From Paraburkholderia flagellata (GTDB lineage: Bacteria; Pseudomonadota; Gammaproteobacteria; Burkholderiales; Burkholderiaceae), in contig NZ_JAJEJT010000004.1 of the NCBI RefSeq assembly GCF_021390645.1, forward strand, positions 434,001 to 498,000: DNA of 64,000 nucleotides. The letters are read 5' to 3'. Shown one piece after another: positions 26,811 through 36,276 of the stretch. The stretch's first letter is position 1, and every line of letters begins with the position of its first letter. The notes beneath the pieces were generated by a model. That model did not search any database. It was not told the DNA's origin and worked only from the letters and a program-made list of their open reading frames with translations. The position numbers and the translations under genes are program-made.

Positions 26811-27989
26811 ATGGTTCAGTGCTTCCCCAAGCGTTTTCCCCTGCGACGCCGAGTGACGGTGGCGTTGATTCCGTTCGCGCTGTCGACTGCATTTCACAGT
26901 GCGCCCAGCAGCGCCACGACACCCGCGGCCGGTGCGCCAACCGAACTCGTCTATGTGGGCACGCAGGAGCGCGAGATGCAGGCGCTGCGCTTCGATACGT
27001 CGAGTGGCAAGCTCACGACGATCGGCCCGGTGGGCGCGGGCCCGCGCTCGACGTGGGTCACGACGAATCCCCGTCTGCCGGTGCTTTACGCAGTCGATGA
27101 CGACAACTCGCGCGAAGGCAGCGTGACCGCCTATGCCGTCGATCGCGAGAGCGGCACGCTCACCCGGATCAACGAAGTCGCCACGGGCGGCAGCGGGACC
27201 ACGAACCTCTCGCTCGACCTGCCCTCGATGACGCTGCTCGCGGCCAACTATGGCGGTGGTTCCGTGTCGAGCGTCGCCGTGAATCATGACGGCAGTCTCG
27301 GCGCCCGCACCTCGACGGTCAAGGAGACGGGCTCCGGGCCGAACCGCCGGCAGGCGAGTGCGCATGCACACAACGCCGTCGTCGATCCCTCGGGCCACTA
27401 CGCGCTCGTGCCGGATCTCGGTGCGGATCGCGTTTTCGTGTATGGCTTCGATCGCGCCACGCGCACGCTGACACCTGCGGACGGCGCGAGCGCGCACCAG
27501 TTCGTCGTGCCGCCGGGCAGCGGTCCGCGCCATCTGGCATTCGGTGCGAACGGCAAGTACGTTTATCTGCTGACCGAACTGAGCGCGCAGATCATGGTGC
27601 TGCATTGGGATGCGTCGCAAGGACAGTTGACGCTCGTGCAAACGGTAGAGACCGCGAGCCCCGAATTCCAGGGCGTGAAGAGTGGAGCCGAAGTGGCCGT
27701 GAGCGGCGACGGGCGTTTCGTCTATGTCGAGAATCGCGCGGAAAACGCGCTGATCGTGTACCGCATAGACCAGGCGTCGGGCGAGTTGACGCAAATTCAA
27801 CGCACGTCGTCGGGTGGCGAGAAGCCGTGGGGCTTCGGGATCGATGCGTCGGGCAAGTGGCTGCTCGTTGCGAATCAGCGCAGCGGCAAGGTCAACGTCT
27901 TCGGCATCGACACCGCTACGGGCCTGGTGTCCGATACCGGGCAGTCGGCCGAAGTGCCGACTCCGGTCGCCATTGCGTTCGTGAAGTGA
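26811..27989 (+). CDS. Lactonase-family beta-propeller protein (6-phosphogluconolactonase-like)
   Basis: The product has 392 residues. An N-terminal hydrophobic stretch after several Arg (FPLRRRVTVALIPFALSTAF) suggests export, unlike the cytoplasmic Pgl enzyme. The rest is a seven-bladed propeller of the Pgl/lactonase family: ELVYVGTQEREMQALRF at the first blade, AHAHNAVVDPSGHYALVPDL with its His and Asp near the middle, then GPRHLAFGANGKYVYLL and PWGFGIDASGKWLLVANQ. Family members hydrolyse lactones such as 6-phosphogluconolactone or cyclise muconates. The exported form probably acts on an external lactone; the substrate is unknown. Confidence 0.85.
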   Translation: MVQCFPKRFPLRRRVTVALIPFALSTAFHSAPSSATTPAAGAPTELVYVGTQEREMQALRFDTSSGKLTTIGPVGAGPRSTWVTTNPRLPVLYAVDDDNSREGSVTAYAVDRESGTLTRINEVATGGSGTTNLSLDLPSMTLLAANYGGGSVSSVAVNHDGSLGARTSTVKETGSGPNRRQASAHAHNAVVDPSGHYALVPDLGADRVFVYGFDRATRTLTPADGASAHQFVVPPGSGPRHLAFGANGKYVYLLTELSAQIMVLHWDASQGQLTLVQTVETASPEFQGVKSGAEVAVSGDGRFVYVENRAENALIVYRIDQASGELTQIQRTSSGGEKPWGFGIDASGKWLLVANQRSGKVNVFGIDTATGLVSDTGQSAEVPTPVAIAFVK

Positions 27990-28002
27990 CGTGAGGGCAG
28001 CA

Positions 28003-28023
28003 GGGCGGCGCGACGCGCCGCCC
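28003..28023 (+). terminator. Hairpin after the lactonase-like gene
   Basis: A perfect 9-bp GC stem (GGGCGGCGC / GCGCCGCCC) with a 3-base loop lies 13 bases after the stop codon, without a T-tract. Confidence 0.45.
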
Positions 28024-28162
28024 GTGCACGGAAGCGCGTATTTTCGAATCCACTGTTATTCGAACTCCTAACAGAATAATAAATCCAGGTGACGCGGTAC
28101 ACGGCAAACGCATGGCGTGAGCGCCGGTGCGCTGCTTTCTGCTCCATTCGAAGGGGTGATCC

Positions 28163-29695
28163 ATGAAGCTGGTCCATCAACTCCCGCTGGCGTTGGGCGC
28201 CGCACTGCTGACCGCATCGGCGGCGGGCGTGTTCGGTATCGCCGAAATGAACAGCGCGGCAGATGCGTACGCGAGACTGATCGGCGTCGATGGCGCGCAG
28301 GCGCGCCAGGTATCCGAGGCGATGGTCGCGTTCAAGAACCAGGTGCAAAACGGCAAGGACGTCGTGCTGCGCGGGAAGAATCCCGCCCAGTTCGACAAGT
28401 ACTGGACCGGGTTCCAGAAGTTCGAAGAGACATGCCGCAGCACGACTGAGGCGCTCGCGCGTGAACTGCCGCCTGGCGAGGCGCGCACGAAGATCGAGCG
28501 CTTCAATGTGTTGCATGCGCAAATGGGTGTTGCGTACCGCAAGGCGATCGACCGGTTCAAGGCCTCGGGTTACGACACGTCGGTCGGCGACCTCGCGATG
28601 GATGGCCTCGATCGCGAGCCGGTGGTCCTGCTGCGCGAGACCGGCGCGAGGATCGTCGAGCAGACTGCCGCCGCGGCCGCGCGAGCGAAAAGCCTGCAGC
28701 GCCGCGCGATGCTGGCGAGCGTCGTCGCGATGACGCTCACAGTGCTGGCGGGCATTGCCGGCGCCGTCGTGTTCTCGCGCACGATCACGCGCAAGCTTGG
28801 CGGCGAACCCGACGATGCGCGCGCCGCCGCACGCGAGATGGCTACAGGCAAGCTCGACATCGACCTGCATGTGCGGCCAGGCGACACCGATAGCCTCATG
28901 GCCGCGATGCGCACGATGGCCACCTCACTCACCGGGATCGTCGCGCAGGTGCGCAATGGCAGCGAGGCGATCGCAACCGGCTCTACGCAGATCGCTTCGG
29001 GCAACGCCGATCTCAGCCAGCGCACGGAATTGCAGGCTAGCGCGCTGCAGGAAACGGCAGCGTCGATGGAGCAGTTCAGCGCGACCATACGGCAGAACGC
29101 GGAAAACGCGCACGAGGCGCGCGAGTTGGCCGCTGGCGCGTCGTCGATCGCGGCGCAGGGCGGCAAGGTCGTGAATCAGGTTGTCGAAACCATGAAAGGC
29201 ATCGACGAGAGTGCGCGCAAGATCGCGGACATCATCGGCATCATCGAAGGCATCGCCGCGCAAACCAATATTCTCGCGCTCAATGCCGCCGTGGAAGCGG
29301 CGCGCGCGGGCGAACAGGGCCGCGGCTTTGCGGTCGTCGCGAGCGAAGTGCGCGGCCTCGCTCAGCGCAGTGCCCAGGCCGCGAAGGAAATCCAGGCGCT
29401 GATCGTGGACAGCGTCGCGCGCGTGGAGTCGGGCTCTTCGCTCGCGGGCGAGGCCGGAGCGACGATGGGCCGGATCGTCGAGGCGATTCATCGCGTGACG
29501 ATCGTCGTTGGCGAGATCAGCCGCGCCAGCGCCGAGCAAAGCGTTGGCGTCCAGCAGGTGGTGACAGCCGTCGGTCAGATGGATCAGACGACGCAGCAGA
29601 ATGCCGCGCTAGTCGAAGAAAGCGCCGCCGCCGCCGAGAGTTTGAGGCAGCAGGCGGCGTGGCTCGTCGAGTCGGTGACGAAGTTCCGTATTTGA
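28163..29695 (+). CDS. Methyl-accepting chemotaxis protein
   Basis: The product has 510 residues. TM1 is at about 7-26, a periplasmic four-helix-type sensor domain at 27-180, TM2 at 182-204, a HAMP domain at about 205-260 and the cytoplasmic signalling domain thereafter. The signalling hairpin tip is seen in [20 protein letters not shown] and the following [28 protein letters not shown] precedes the ATG. There is no C-terminal NWETF-type pentapeptide for CheR/CheB tethering; the protein ends VTKFRI. The ligand is unknown. It is a single-gene unit far from other chemotaxis genes in the window. Confidence 0.93.
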   Translation: MKLVHQLPLALGAALLTASAAGVFGIAEMNSAADAYARLIGVDGAQARQVSEAMVAFKNQVQNGKDVVLRGKNPAQFDKYWTGFQKFEETCRSTTEALARELPPGEARTKIERFNVLHAQMGVAYRKAIDRFKASGYDTSVGDLAMDGLDREPVVLLRETGARIVEQTAAAAARAKSLQRRAMLASVVAMTLTVLAGIAGAVVFSRTITRKLGGEPDDARAAAREMATGKLDIDLHVRPGDTDSLMAAMRTMATSLTGIVAQVRNGSEAIATGSTQIASGNADLSQRTELQASALQETAASMEQFSATIRQNAENAHEARELAAGASSIAAQGGKVVNQVVETMKGIDESARKIADIIGIIEGIAAQTNILALNAAVEAARAGEQGRGFAVVASEVRGLAQRSAQAAKEIQALIVDSVARVESGSSLAGEAGATMGRIVEAIHRVTIVVGEISRASAEQSVGVQQVVTAVGQMDQTTQQNAALVEESAAAAESLRQQAAWLVESVTKFRI

Positions 29696-29723
29696 TGGGG
29701 GATTGCGAGCTATTTAGACATGC

Positions 29724-30875
29724 TTATTTTGTAAACTTTGCGCAGATTTCGTTCACCGCGCTGCACACGCGCGCCACGTCGGCTTCGGTCATCTGCGTGA
29801 AGAGCGGCAACGTGACCGTGCTCGCGCCGAAGCGCTCCGCGTGCGGGAACATGCCCGCCTTGAAACCACGCTCGCGGTACAGCGTGAAGAGGTGAATGGC
29901 GGGATAGTGTGCGCCCGAGCCGATTCCGCGCTCCTTGAGTTCACCCATGAAACCCGCGCGGTCGATCGCCAGCTTTTCGAGCGGCAGCGTGATCTGGAAC
30001 ATGTGCCAGTTGCTGTTGGCGAAATCGGCGAGCGGCAGGCTCATGCCGAGCTTCACGGCTGCGCTGCCCTCGAAACCCGCGAAATAGGCCCGCGCAAGCG
30101 CACGACGCTGCGCGGCGAAGCGCTCGATGTGCTTGATCTGGCCGAGCCCGACGCGCGCCGCCACATCCGAAAGATTGTATTTACCGCCGAGCACGTCGCA
30201 GTCCATGCCATCGAAGCCCGTGCGCGTGATCCCATGCAAGCGGTACTTCTGCGCGAGCATGGCCTCGGCTTCGTCGTTGAGGACGAGTGCGCCGCCTTCG
30301 ATCGACGTGAGGTTCTTGTTGGCGTGGAAGCTGAACGAGACGATGTCGCCGATCGCGCCGATGCGCTTGCCGTTCCAGCTCGAGCCGAACGCCTGCGCGG
30401 CGTCCTCGATCACGCGCAGCTTGTGCTGGCGGGCAATCGCGTAAAGCCGATCCATGTCGACGGGCAGACCCGAGAGAAAGACCGGGATGATGGCTTTCGT
30501 CTTCGGCGTGATGGCGGCTTCGAGCTTGTCGAGGTCGATGTTGCGCGTGACGGGATCGATGTCGGCGAACACGGGCGTCGCACCCACTTCGTAGACCACG
30601 TTGCTGGTCGCGACCCACGAGGCGGGCGTCGTGATGACTTCATCGCCGGGACCCACACCGGCAATGCGCAGCCCGATTTCGAGCGTCGCCGTGCCGGAGT
30701 TGAAGGTGCGCACGGGACGGCCGCCGCAGTACTCGGAGAGCGCCGCCTCGAACGCCTGGTTCTGCGGGCCGGTCGTGATCCAGCCCGAGCGCAGCACGTC
30801 GGCGACGCCCTGGATGGTTTCCTCGTCGATTTCGGGGCGCACGAACGGCAGGAACGGATGGAATGACTGTGTCAT
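29724..30875 (-). CDS. DegT/DnrJ/EryC1/StrS aminotransferase
   Basis: The product has 383 residues, PLP fold type I. The start MTQSFHPFLPFVRPEID is like sugar aminotransferases such as ArnB. The PLP-binding Lys lies in SFSFHANKNLTSIEGG and the ring-stacking Asp in VIEDAAQAFGS. ArnB transfers an amino group to UDP-4-ketopentose for lipid A modification; other members make amino sugars for surface polysaccharides. The rest of an arn or sugar cluster is absent here, so the substrate is open. The ATG at 30875 has no clear Shine-Dalgarno. A striking inverted repeat lies 170 bases upstream. Confidence 0.88.
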   Translation of the reverse strand: MTQSFHPFLPFVRPEIDEETIQGVADVLRSGWITTGPQNQAFEAALSEYCGGRPVRTFNSGTATLEIGLRIAGVGPGDEVITTPASWVATSNVVYEVGATPVFADIDPVTRNIDLDKLEAAITPKTKAIIPVFLSGLPVDMDRLYAIARQHKLRVIEDAAQAFGSSWNGKRIGAIGDIVSFSFHANKNLTSIEGGALVLNDEAEAMLAQKYRLHGITRTGFDGMDCDVLGGKYNLSDVAARVGLGQIKHIERFAAQRRALARAYFAGFEGSAAVKLGMSLPLADFANSNWHMFQITLPLEKLAIDRAGFMGELKERGIGSGAHYPAIHLFTLYRERGFKAGMFPHAERFGASTVTLPLFTQMTEADVARVCSAVNEICAKFTK

Positions 30876-31024
30876 GGACGCGTTAAATCTTTTCTGGTCG
30901 AAGTTGCGGCGCAGAGCATACAGCACCTCGCGACGAGTTACGAGCCAGCGCGCTGGATTATTTTGCCCGCATCGTAAGCGCAGAAAATTGTGCAAGCGAA
31001 TCGCACTTCCGTCCAAAGCCAGGT

Positions 31025-31057
31025 AGCGCTTTATCGGATACGATAAAGCGCTTTATC
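31025..31057. promoter_or_regulatory. Composite operator with three GCTTTATC/GATAAAGC half-sites
   Basis: A perfect 12-bp inverted repeat (AGCGCTTTATCG / CGATAAAGCGCT, 4-base spacer, 31025-31052) overlaps the perfect 16-bp palindrome GATAAAGCGCTTTATC at 31042-31057. The AAGCGCTT centre is like LacI-type operators. It lies upstream of the DegT gene and has no T-tract, so it is more likely an operator than a terminator. Confidence 0.6.
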
Positions 31058-31131
31058 ACTATGGATAACTGAATATTGGGGATAGAAATGGGGCGAGTGC
31101 GAGAACGACGAATTCTCGCTACGCGCGTTCC

Positions 31132-32388
31132 TCAGCGCACCACAGACTTAAAGAGGCGGTTCTTTTCGAGCGTCGCCGCGTCGGGCGTTTTGGCGTTCTC
31201 TTCCGCGCTCGCGGCCGCGTTGGCGTCTTCGAGCGCGGGCCCGGTGTAGCGGCCGCGCGGGCGGATGACCTTGCCCACCCTGAGCTGCTCGATGCAATGC
31301 GCGAGCAGCCCCACGCTGCGCGCGGTGGCGAAGAGGGCGAACGAGGCGTCGCGCGGCAGCTTCAGTTGCGCGGCGAGGGTGGCGAGCGCCACGTCGATAT
31401 TCGGTTTGAGACCCGTTAGCGCCACGACCTTCTCGATGAAGGAGGCAAGCTCCGCAGGAGGGTCCAGCACTTCGAGCAGGGCGTCGGCGCGCGGGTCGCC
31501 GTCGGGATAGAGATGATGTCCAAACCCCGGAATGGGAATGGCCGACTGCAAATGATGAGCGACGACATGCTCCGCGCCGAGCCGGCCCACGTCGTCGAAT
31601 ACCGCGCGCACGCGGCCCGATGCGTCGCCGTGCAGCGGGCCGGAGAGGGTGGCGAGGCCCGTGAGCAGGCAGCCCGGCAACGACGCGCCTGTGGACGCTG
31701 TAATGCGTGCAGCGAACGCCGAACTCGTGATCTCGTGGTCGGCCACGAGCACCATCGCGCGGCGGATCAACTCCGCGCCCTCGCCGCCCTGGCCCCAGCC
31801 TAGCGCGAGGCGCTCGTGAACCGGCGGCGGTGCGGCGTTTGCCGATGCCTCGCAGCGCGCGCCGAATGCATGGGCGATGATCGCCACGAGCCGACCCGCT
31901 TCGACGTGCAAGGCCGTGTCGGTGCGCCCAAGGGTGGAGTGGCCGCGCGCCGCGATGGCCGCGAGCGAAGTGAAGGCGCATTCGCGGCCGCGCTCGTCGC
32001 CGTGCAGACGCACGTCGGCGGCTTCGAACGTCACGTCCGTGCGCGCGTTCCAAAGGAGCGTGGCCACGTCTTCGAGCGTGGCCGTCTGCGCCATGGCGAT
32101 GCTGTCGCGTCCCCGGTAATACGGGCGGCCCTTCGAGAAGGTGGTGATGCTGCTGTAGATGCACGGCTCCGCGCCGAAGATCGTGCCCGCGGCGAGCGCC
32201 TCGCGCTTGCGGCCCACCTGCTTCTTGCGGCACAGGCTGGCAACGTCTTCGGCGCGGTAGAGGCTCTTGCGCGGATCGTGCGGATCGGGCATGACCGCGA
32301 TATTGCCGCGGCTGGCGTATGCGTAGACGGTCTGCGCCTGTACGCCGAGTTGTCGGGCGGCTTCAGTCAGGGTGATCCAGTTTGGCAT
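31132..32388 (-). CDS. Citrate synthase-like protein with N-terminal helix-turn-helix
   Basis: The product has 418 residues. Residues 1-60 form a MerR/excisionase-type DNA-binding domain (WITLTEAARQLGVQAQTVYA, then YRAEDVASLCRKK). Residues 70-385 are citrate synthase-like, with His218 (ADHEI), His253 (SGPLHGDASG), His291 (GFGHHLYPDGDPRA) and Asp332 (KPNID) matching the family's catalytic positions. It could be an active Si-type synthase with an accessory DNA-binding domain, or a metabolite-sensing regulator. It is last in a minus-strand unit after the MFS and VOC genes. The split between enzyme and regulator roles is unresolved. Confidence 0.85.
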   Translation of the reverse strand: MPNWITLTEAARQLGVQAQTVYAYASRGNIAVMPDPHDPRKSLYRAEDVASLCRKKQVGRKREALAAGTIFGAEPCIYSSITTFSKGRPYYRGRDSIAMAQTATLEDVATLLWNARTDVTFEAADVRLHGDERGRECAFTSLAAIAARGHSTLGRTDTALHVEAGRLVAIIAHAFGARCEASANAAPPPVHERLALGWGQGGEGAELIRRAMVLVADHEITSSAFAARITASTGASLPGCLLTGLATLSGPLHGDASGRVRAVFDDVGRLGAEHVVAHHLQSAIPIPGFGHHLYPDGDPRADALLEVLDPPAELASFIEKVVALTGLKPNIDVALATLAAQLKLPRDASFALFATARSVGLLAHCIEQLRVGKVIRPRGRYTGPALEDANAAASAEENAKTPDAATLEKNRLFKSVVR

Positions 32389-32439
32389 GGCGGGGCAGAC
32401 GGGGCAGTGCGGATATTCAGCGGCAATATTGACGGTTTT

Positions 32440-32832
32440 TCAGCGAAAAGTCATCTCTGCGGGCCGCCGCTCGAGCACTTCGATGAGAATCTCGCCCGGT
32501 GCGCGCACGAAGCAGGCGCGCACGCCAGCACGAATCTGCTTCACTGGTTCGACGATTTCCGCTTCATGGTGCGTGAGATGTGCGAAGGCCGCATCGAGAT
32601 CGTCCACCACCACGCCGAAATGGTCGATGCCTTGCGAGGGTGCATGATGCGTTCGCCGTGCGTCAGGCTCGCCGGTCAATTGCGTGATGAACAGGTTGAT
32701 CTCGCCGATGCGCAGATCGACGCGGCCCGGCCTGCGCACGATTTCAGCGTTCAGGCATCGTTCGAACCATGCGGCGGTGGCCTCTGCGTTTGCCGAGCAG
32801 AGCTGGAGATGGTCCCACTTGAAATCGATCAT
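32440..32832 (-). CDS. VOC-superfamily (glyoxalase/dioxygenase fold) protein
   Basis: The product has 130 residues, one pair of beta-alpha-beta-beta-beta modules. Likely metal ligands are His8 (KWDHLQL), His71 (GIDHFGVVVDDL) and Glu118 (EILIEVLE). Proteins of this size include glyoxalase I, methylmalonyl-CoA epimerase-like and fosfomycin-resistance-like enzymes. It lies between an MFS gene (27 bases upstream) and the citrate synthase-like gene (51 bases downstream), so it likely acts on an intermediate of that cluster. The reaction is unknown. Confidence 0.82.
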   Translation of the reverse strand: MIDFKWDHLQLCSANAEATAAWFERCLNAEIVRRPGRVDLRIGEINLFITQLTGEPDARRTHHAPSQGIDHFGVVVDDLDAAFAHLTHHEAEIVEPVKQIRAGVRACFVRAPGEILIEVLERRPAEMTFR

Positions 32833-32859
32833 GCGTTTTTCACCACGAATGTGCGAGTG

Positions 32860-34179
32860 TCAGAGTTCGATGCGCGAGAGCTTGCCGAGCAACAGCGAAT
32901 ACGAGAGCGTGCCAAGCAGGCAGATCGCGCCCATGAGATTGAGCGCCCAATAGAAGTGCCCGGTGTGTTGCGTGATATAGCCGATCATGAGCGGCGTCGT
33001 GACGCCTGCGATGTTCGCTGCCAGACTCGTGATACTGCTCGTGAGGCCCACGTATTGACGCGGCGCGATTTCAGAAACGGCGGCCCACGACATGGAGCCA
33101 ATGCCCTGCGCGAAGAAGGCCACGGTGAGAATGGCGATCACGACTTCGTTCGACTCGACGAAATTCACGAGCACGATCGAGGCGCCCAGCATCGTGCCGA
33201 TGATGAGCGGCGCCTTGCGCGCGGCCGAGATCGACACGCCGCGCCGGATAAAGAAGTCCGAAAGAAAGCCCGCCGAGAGAATGCCGACCGTCGCGCCAAT
33301 GAAAGGCATGGCCTGAAAAATGCCCACCTTGATCATCGACATGTGACGCGCTTCGATCAGGTACGTCATGAACCACGTCGTGAAGAACACGAGCAGCGTG
33401 TTGTTGCAGAACTTGCCGAGGCAGATGGCGAGGATCTGGCGGTATCTGAGCAGCTTGAGCGCCATGCGCCAGTCGAACTTCTCGCGCGGCTTGCGCGCGG
33501 CGGGCGTTGCGCCCTCGTTGATGTATTGAAGCTCCGCGGCATTGACCGAGCCATGTTGATGCGGATCGCGATACATGCGATACCAGACCATGCTGAAGAG
33601 AATGCCGAAGCCGCCCGTCACGAAGAACACGGTGCGCCAGCCATAGGCCGCGGAAATCCACAGCAGCAAGCCGGTGAAGAGAGGCGTGCCCACGTATTGC
33701 CCCATCACGTAGACGCTCGTGGCAAAGCCGCGTTCCTGCGCGGGAAACCACAACGTGACGGCGCGCGTGTTCGAGGGGAAGGCCGGGGCTTCGAGCGCGC
33801 CCATCGTGAGGCGCGAGCCGAGCAGCATGTGATAGCCGCTAGCGAGGCCCTGCGTGAGCGTGGCGATCGACCAGCCCACGAGCGAGAGCGCATAGGCCAC
33901 GCGCGAGCCGAGCACGTCGGTGAGAATGCCGCCTGGCAGGAGCGCGATCGAATAGGCGAGGCCGAACGCCGCGAACAACTCGCCCATCTGCATCTTGTTG
34001 AGCGCGAGATCTTTCGAAAGGCCGGGCGCCACGATGCCCAATGCCGAGCGGTCGACGAAGTTCAGCACGGTCGCCACGAGCAGCATCGAGAGTACGAAGT
34101 ACCGGACCCTGGAGCGCTTTGCGCTGTCCGCGTAGGCCGGAGTTTGCGCGGGCAAAACTTGTTCCTCTGCGACTTTCAT
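32860..34179 (-). CDS. MFS transporter (anion:cation symporter-like)
   Basis: The product has 439 residues with about 12 hydrophobic segments. The ATG at 34179 has GGAG 6 bases upstream; the frame can be opened at a TTG at 34191, which would overlap that site. The first helix (VATVLNFVDRSALGIVAPGL) and loop 2-3 (GGILTDVLGSRVAYALS) fit the ACS family. It is flanked by SDR and VOC genes on the same strand and probably imports the carboxylate used by this cluster. Confidence 0.9.
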   Translation of the reverse strand: MKVAEEQVLPAQTPAYADSAKRSRVRYFVLSMLLVATVLNFVDRSALGIVAPGLSKDLALNKMQMGELFAAFGLAYSIALLPGGILTDVLGSRVAYALSLVGWSIATLTQGLASGYHMLLGSRLTMGALEAPAFPSNTRAVTLWFPAQERGFATSVYVMGQYVGTPLFTGLLLWISAAYGWRTVFFVTGGFGILFSMVWYRMYRDPHQHGSVNAAELQYINEGATPAARKPREKFDWRMALKLLRYRQILAICLGKFCNNTLLVFFTTWFMTYLIEARHMSMIKVGIFQAMPFIGATVGILSAGFLSDFFIRRGVSISAARKAPLIIGTMLGASIVLVNFVESNEVVIAILTVAFFAQGIGSMSWAAVSEIAPRQYVGLTSSITSLAANIAGVTTPLMIGYITQHTGHFYWALNLMGAICLLGTLSYSLLLGKLSRIEL

Positions 34180-34248
34180 CGGTGTCTCCAATATCAGTTC
34201 TGACGCCTGCTTTATTTATGTTGGGCGTTCATTGGGTGCGGCGTTGCG

Positions 34249-35007
34249 CTATCCCCGGCCGACAAACGGCATGGCGCTCGCCATGATCGTCATGTTGAGC
34301 ACATTGGCTTCGAGCGGCAGGCTCGCCATGTGCACGACTGCATTCGCGACGTGCGTGACGTCCATGCGCGCTTCGGGCGCGAGGCGTCCATCGGCTTGCA
34401 GCACGCCTTTGTTCATGCGCTCGGTGAGCGGCGTCGCCGCATTGCCGATGTCGATCTGGCTGCACGCGATGTTGTAAGCGCGGCCATCCAGCGCGATTGA
34501 TTTGGTAATGCCCGTCACGGCGTGCTTCGTGGCCGAATAAGCGATGGTGTGCGGGCGCGGCGAATGCGCGGAGATCGAGCCATTGTTGATAATGCGTCCG
34601 CCTTGCGGCGACTGCGCTTTCATGAGCCGGTACGCGGCGCGTGCGCACAGAAACACGCCGGTGAGATTGGTTGCGACCACATCGTTCCAGAAGTCGACTT
34701 CGTAGTCTTCCAGCGGCACGGCGCCCGCGTTGCGGCCCGCATTGTTGAACAGCACATCGAGACGGCCGAAAGTCTTGGCGATTTGCGCGAAGGCGTGTTC
34801 GACCGATTCGGCATTTGTCACATCTGCGGAAAATGGGTGGGCCTCGCCACCCTCGTTGCCGATGAGTTCCTTCGTCTCGAGCAGCGGCTCGATCCGGCGG
34901 CCGATCAGCGCAACGGCGAACCCGGCGTTGGCGAGCGCTACGGCGGTGGCGCGGCCGATGCCGGAGCCAGCGCCCGTTACGGCGGCGAACTTTTTCGATG
35001 CAGGCAT
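34249..35007 (-). CDS. Short-chain dehydrogenase/reductase
   Basis: The product has 252 residues, a classical SDR. The cofactor motif is [10 protein letters not shown] (11-20), followed by NNAG (88-91), a Ser-rich strand [11 protein letters not shown] and the catalytic Tyr157-Lys161 in YSATK. RR at 37-38 after the second strand suggests NADP(H). I chose the ATG at 35007, preceded by GAGG; the open frame runs far upstream to 36153 but overlaps the divergent gene. It heads the minus-strand unit SDR-MFS-VOC-citrate synthase-like. The substrate is unknown, probably a hydroxy or oxo acid. Confidence 0.9.
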   Translation of the reverse strand: MPASKKFAAVTGAGSGIGRATAVALANAGFAVALIGRRIEPLLETKELIGNEGGEAHPFSADVTNAESVEHAFAQIAKTFGRLDVLFNNAGRNAGAVPLEDYEVDFWNDVVATNLTGVFLCARAAYRLMKAQSPQGGRIINNGSISAHSPRPHTIAYSATKHAVTGITKSIALDGRAYNIACSQIDIGNAATPLTERMNKGVLQADGRLAPEARMDVTHVANAVVHMASLPLEANVLNMTIMASAMPFVGRG

Positions 35008-35076
35008 TTCCCGTCCTCTTTCCGATTCCATTGAACACGGGAAAAGAATTGCATTCGCGTCAGGCGTGCAGCAATC

Positions 35077-35093
35077 TTGATTCGTTGAATCAA
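35077..35093. promoter_or_regulatory. 17-bp operator, copy 1
   Basis: TTGATTCGTTGAATCAA is a perfect 7-bp inverted repeat around 3 bases, 70 bases upstream of the SDR start. A lone half-site TTGATTC follows at 35105-35111. Confidence 0.65.
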
Positions 35094-35208
35094 CATCTGA
35101 GGCCTTGATTCTGGGCGCCGGATCAGGGTTTTCCTGATGCGCGGGAAGCGCGAAGCGGCGCGTCCACACGCGCTGATGCGAATACAGGGCCATAGCGCTC
35201 ACCAGAAC

Positions 35209-35225
35209 TTGATTCACCCAATCAA
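35209..35225. promoter_or_regulatory. 17-bp operator, copy 2
   Basis: TTGATTCACCCAATCAA has the same TTGATT-N5-AATCAA form and size as copy 1 and lies 68 bases upstream of the divergent dehydrogenase gene. Confidence 0.65.
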
Positions 35226-35292
35226 TATTGACCGGCCGGCAGACGCTTTCGTAGTCTCTCGACGTCTGTTCATACCCAAAGGGAAAAACACC

Positions 35293-36255
35293 ATGCCGGA
35301 AAATCAACGCACCAGGCTCCTGATCGCGCGAAAAGTGCCTGCCGCAGTGGCGAATCGCGCCGTCGCCGAGTTCCATGCCTTCGTGACCGACGCCGATATG
35401 GACGCGTGGTCCGTGGTCGAGTTCTGCAAGCAGCATGCCGTGCCGGCGGTGCTCATCGGCAAGAAGTCGGGGTTGCAGGCGGAACATATCGCCGCGCTGC
35501 CTGATTGCGTGAAAATCGTCGCCAACGCGAGTGCGGGCGTCGATCACCTCGATGTTGCCGCTGCGCGCGAACGCGGCATCGTGGTGACGAACGCGCCCGA
35601 CGCATTGACCGAATGCACAGCCGACTTCTCCATGCTGCTCGTGCTGGCGGCGTGCCGGCGTGCATCGGAGTACGAACGGATCATGCGCAGCGGCTGGGGC
35701 AAATCGTTCGGCATGACCGACATGCTGGGCACGCGCGTGAATGGCAAGACGCTGGGCATCGTGGGCTTTGGCCGCATTGGCCGGGCCGTGGCGAAGCGCG
35801 CGCTCGGATTCGGCATGCGCGTGATCTACACCGATATCAACCGTGCCTCGCCTTCGGTGGAGAACGGCGCGACCTGGTACGCGAGCTTCGAGGAGATGCT
35901 GCCGCATTGCGAAGTGCTCACACTGCACGTGCCGGGTGGCGGCGCGCCCTTGATGACGAAAAAAGAATTTGGGCTCTTGCCGAAGGGTGCGGTATTCATC
36001 AACGCGGCGCGCGGCGGCCTCGTGGATGAAGATGCGCTGTACGACGCCCTGACCTCGGGGCATCTGTTCGGCGCGGGCCTCGACGTGTATCGCAATGAGC
36101 CCAATGTCGACAAGCGCTTTGCCGGCCTCGACAACGTCTTCCTCACGCCGCACATGGCGAGCGCCACGGTGGAAACACGCGATCAGATGGGCTTTACGGC
36201 GCTGGATAACGTGGCCGCCGTGCTGGACGGGCGGCCCGCGTTGAATCGCGTTTGA
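35293..36255 (+). CDS. D-isomer specific 2-hydroxyacid dehydrogenase
   Basis: The product has 320 residues. The NAD-binding motif is GFGRIG (158-163). The catalytic triad is visible: Arg240 in [10 protein letters not shown], Glu269 in YRNEP and His287 in TPHMAS. The family reduces 2-oxo acids (glyoxylate, hydroxypyruvate and others) to D-2-hydroxy acids, or the reverse. I chose the ATG at 35293, with a weak GGGA upstream; the frame runs back to 35137. It is divergent from the SDR-MFS-VOC-citrate synthase-like unit and shares matched operators with it, so it belongs to the same pathway. Confidence 0.92.
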   Translation: MPENQRTRLLIARKVPAAVANRAVAEFHAFVTDADMDAWSVVEFCKQHAVPAVLIGKKSGLQAEHIAALPDCVKIVANASAGVDHLDVAAARERGIVVTNAPDALTECTADFSMLLVLAACRRASEYERIMRSGWGKSFGMTDMLGTRVNGKTLGIVGFGRIGRAVAKRALGFGMRVIYTDINRASPSVENGATWYASFEEMLPHCEVLTLHVPGGGAPLMTKKEFGLLPKGAVFINAARGGLVDEDALYDALTSGHLFGAGLDVYRNEPNVDKRFAGLDNVFLTPHMASATVETRDQMGFTALDNVAAVLDGRPALNRV

Positions 36256-36276
36256 GGAGGGCGGGCGCGGCTTGTA

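Noticed and set aside
35008..36153. Upstream extension of the SDR reading frame to 634 codons
   Set aside because: The extra sequence overlaps the divergent dehydrogenase gene antisense and the operators; the SDR domain starts at 35007.
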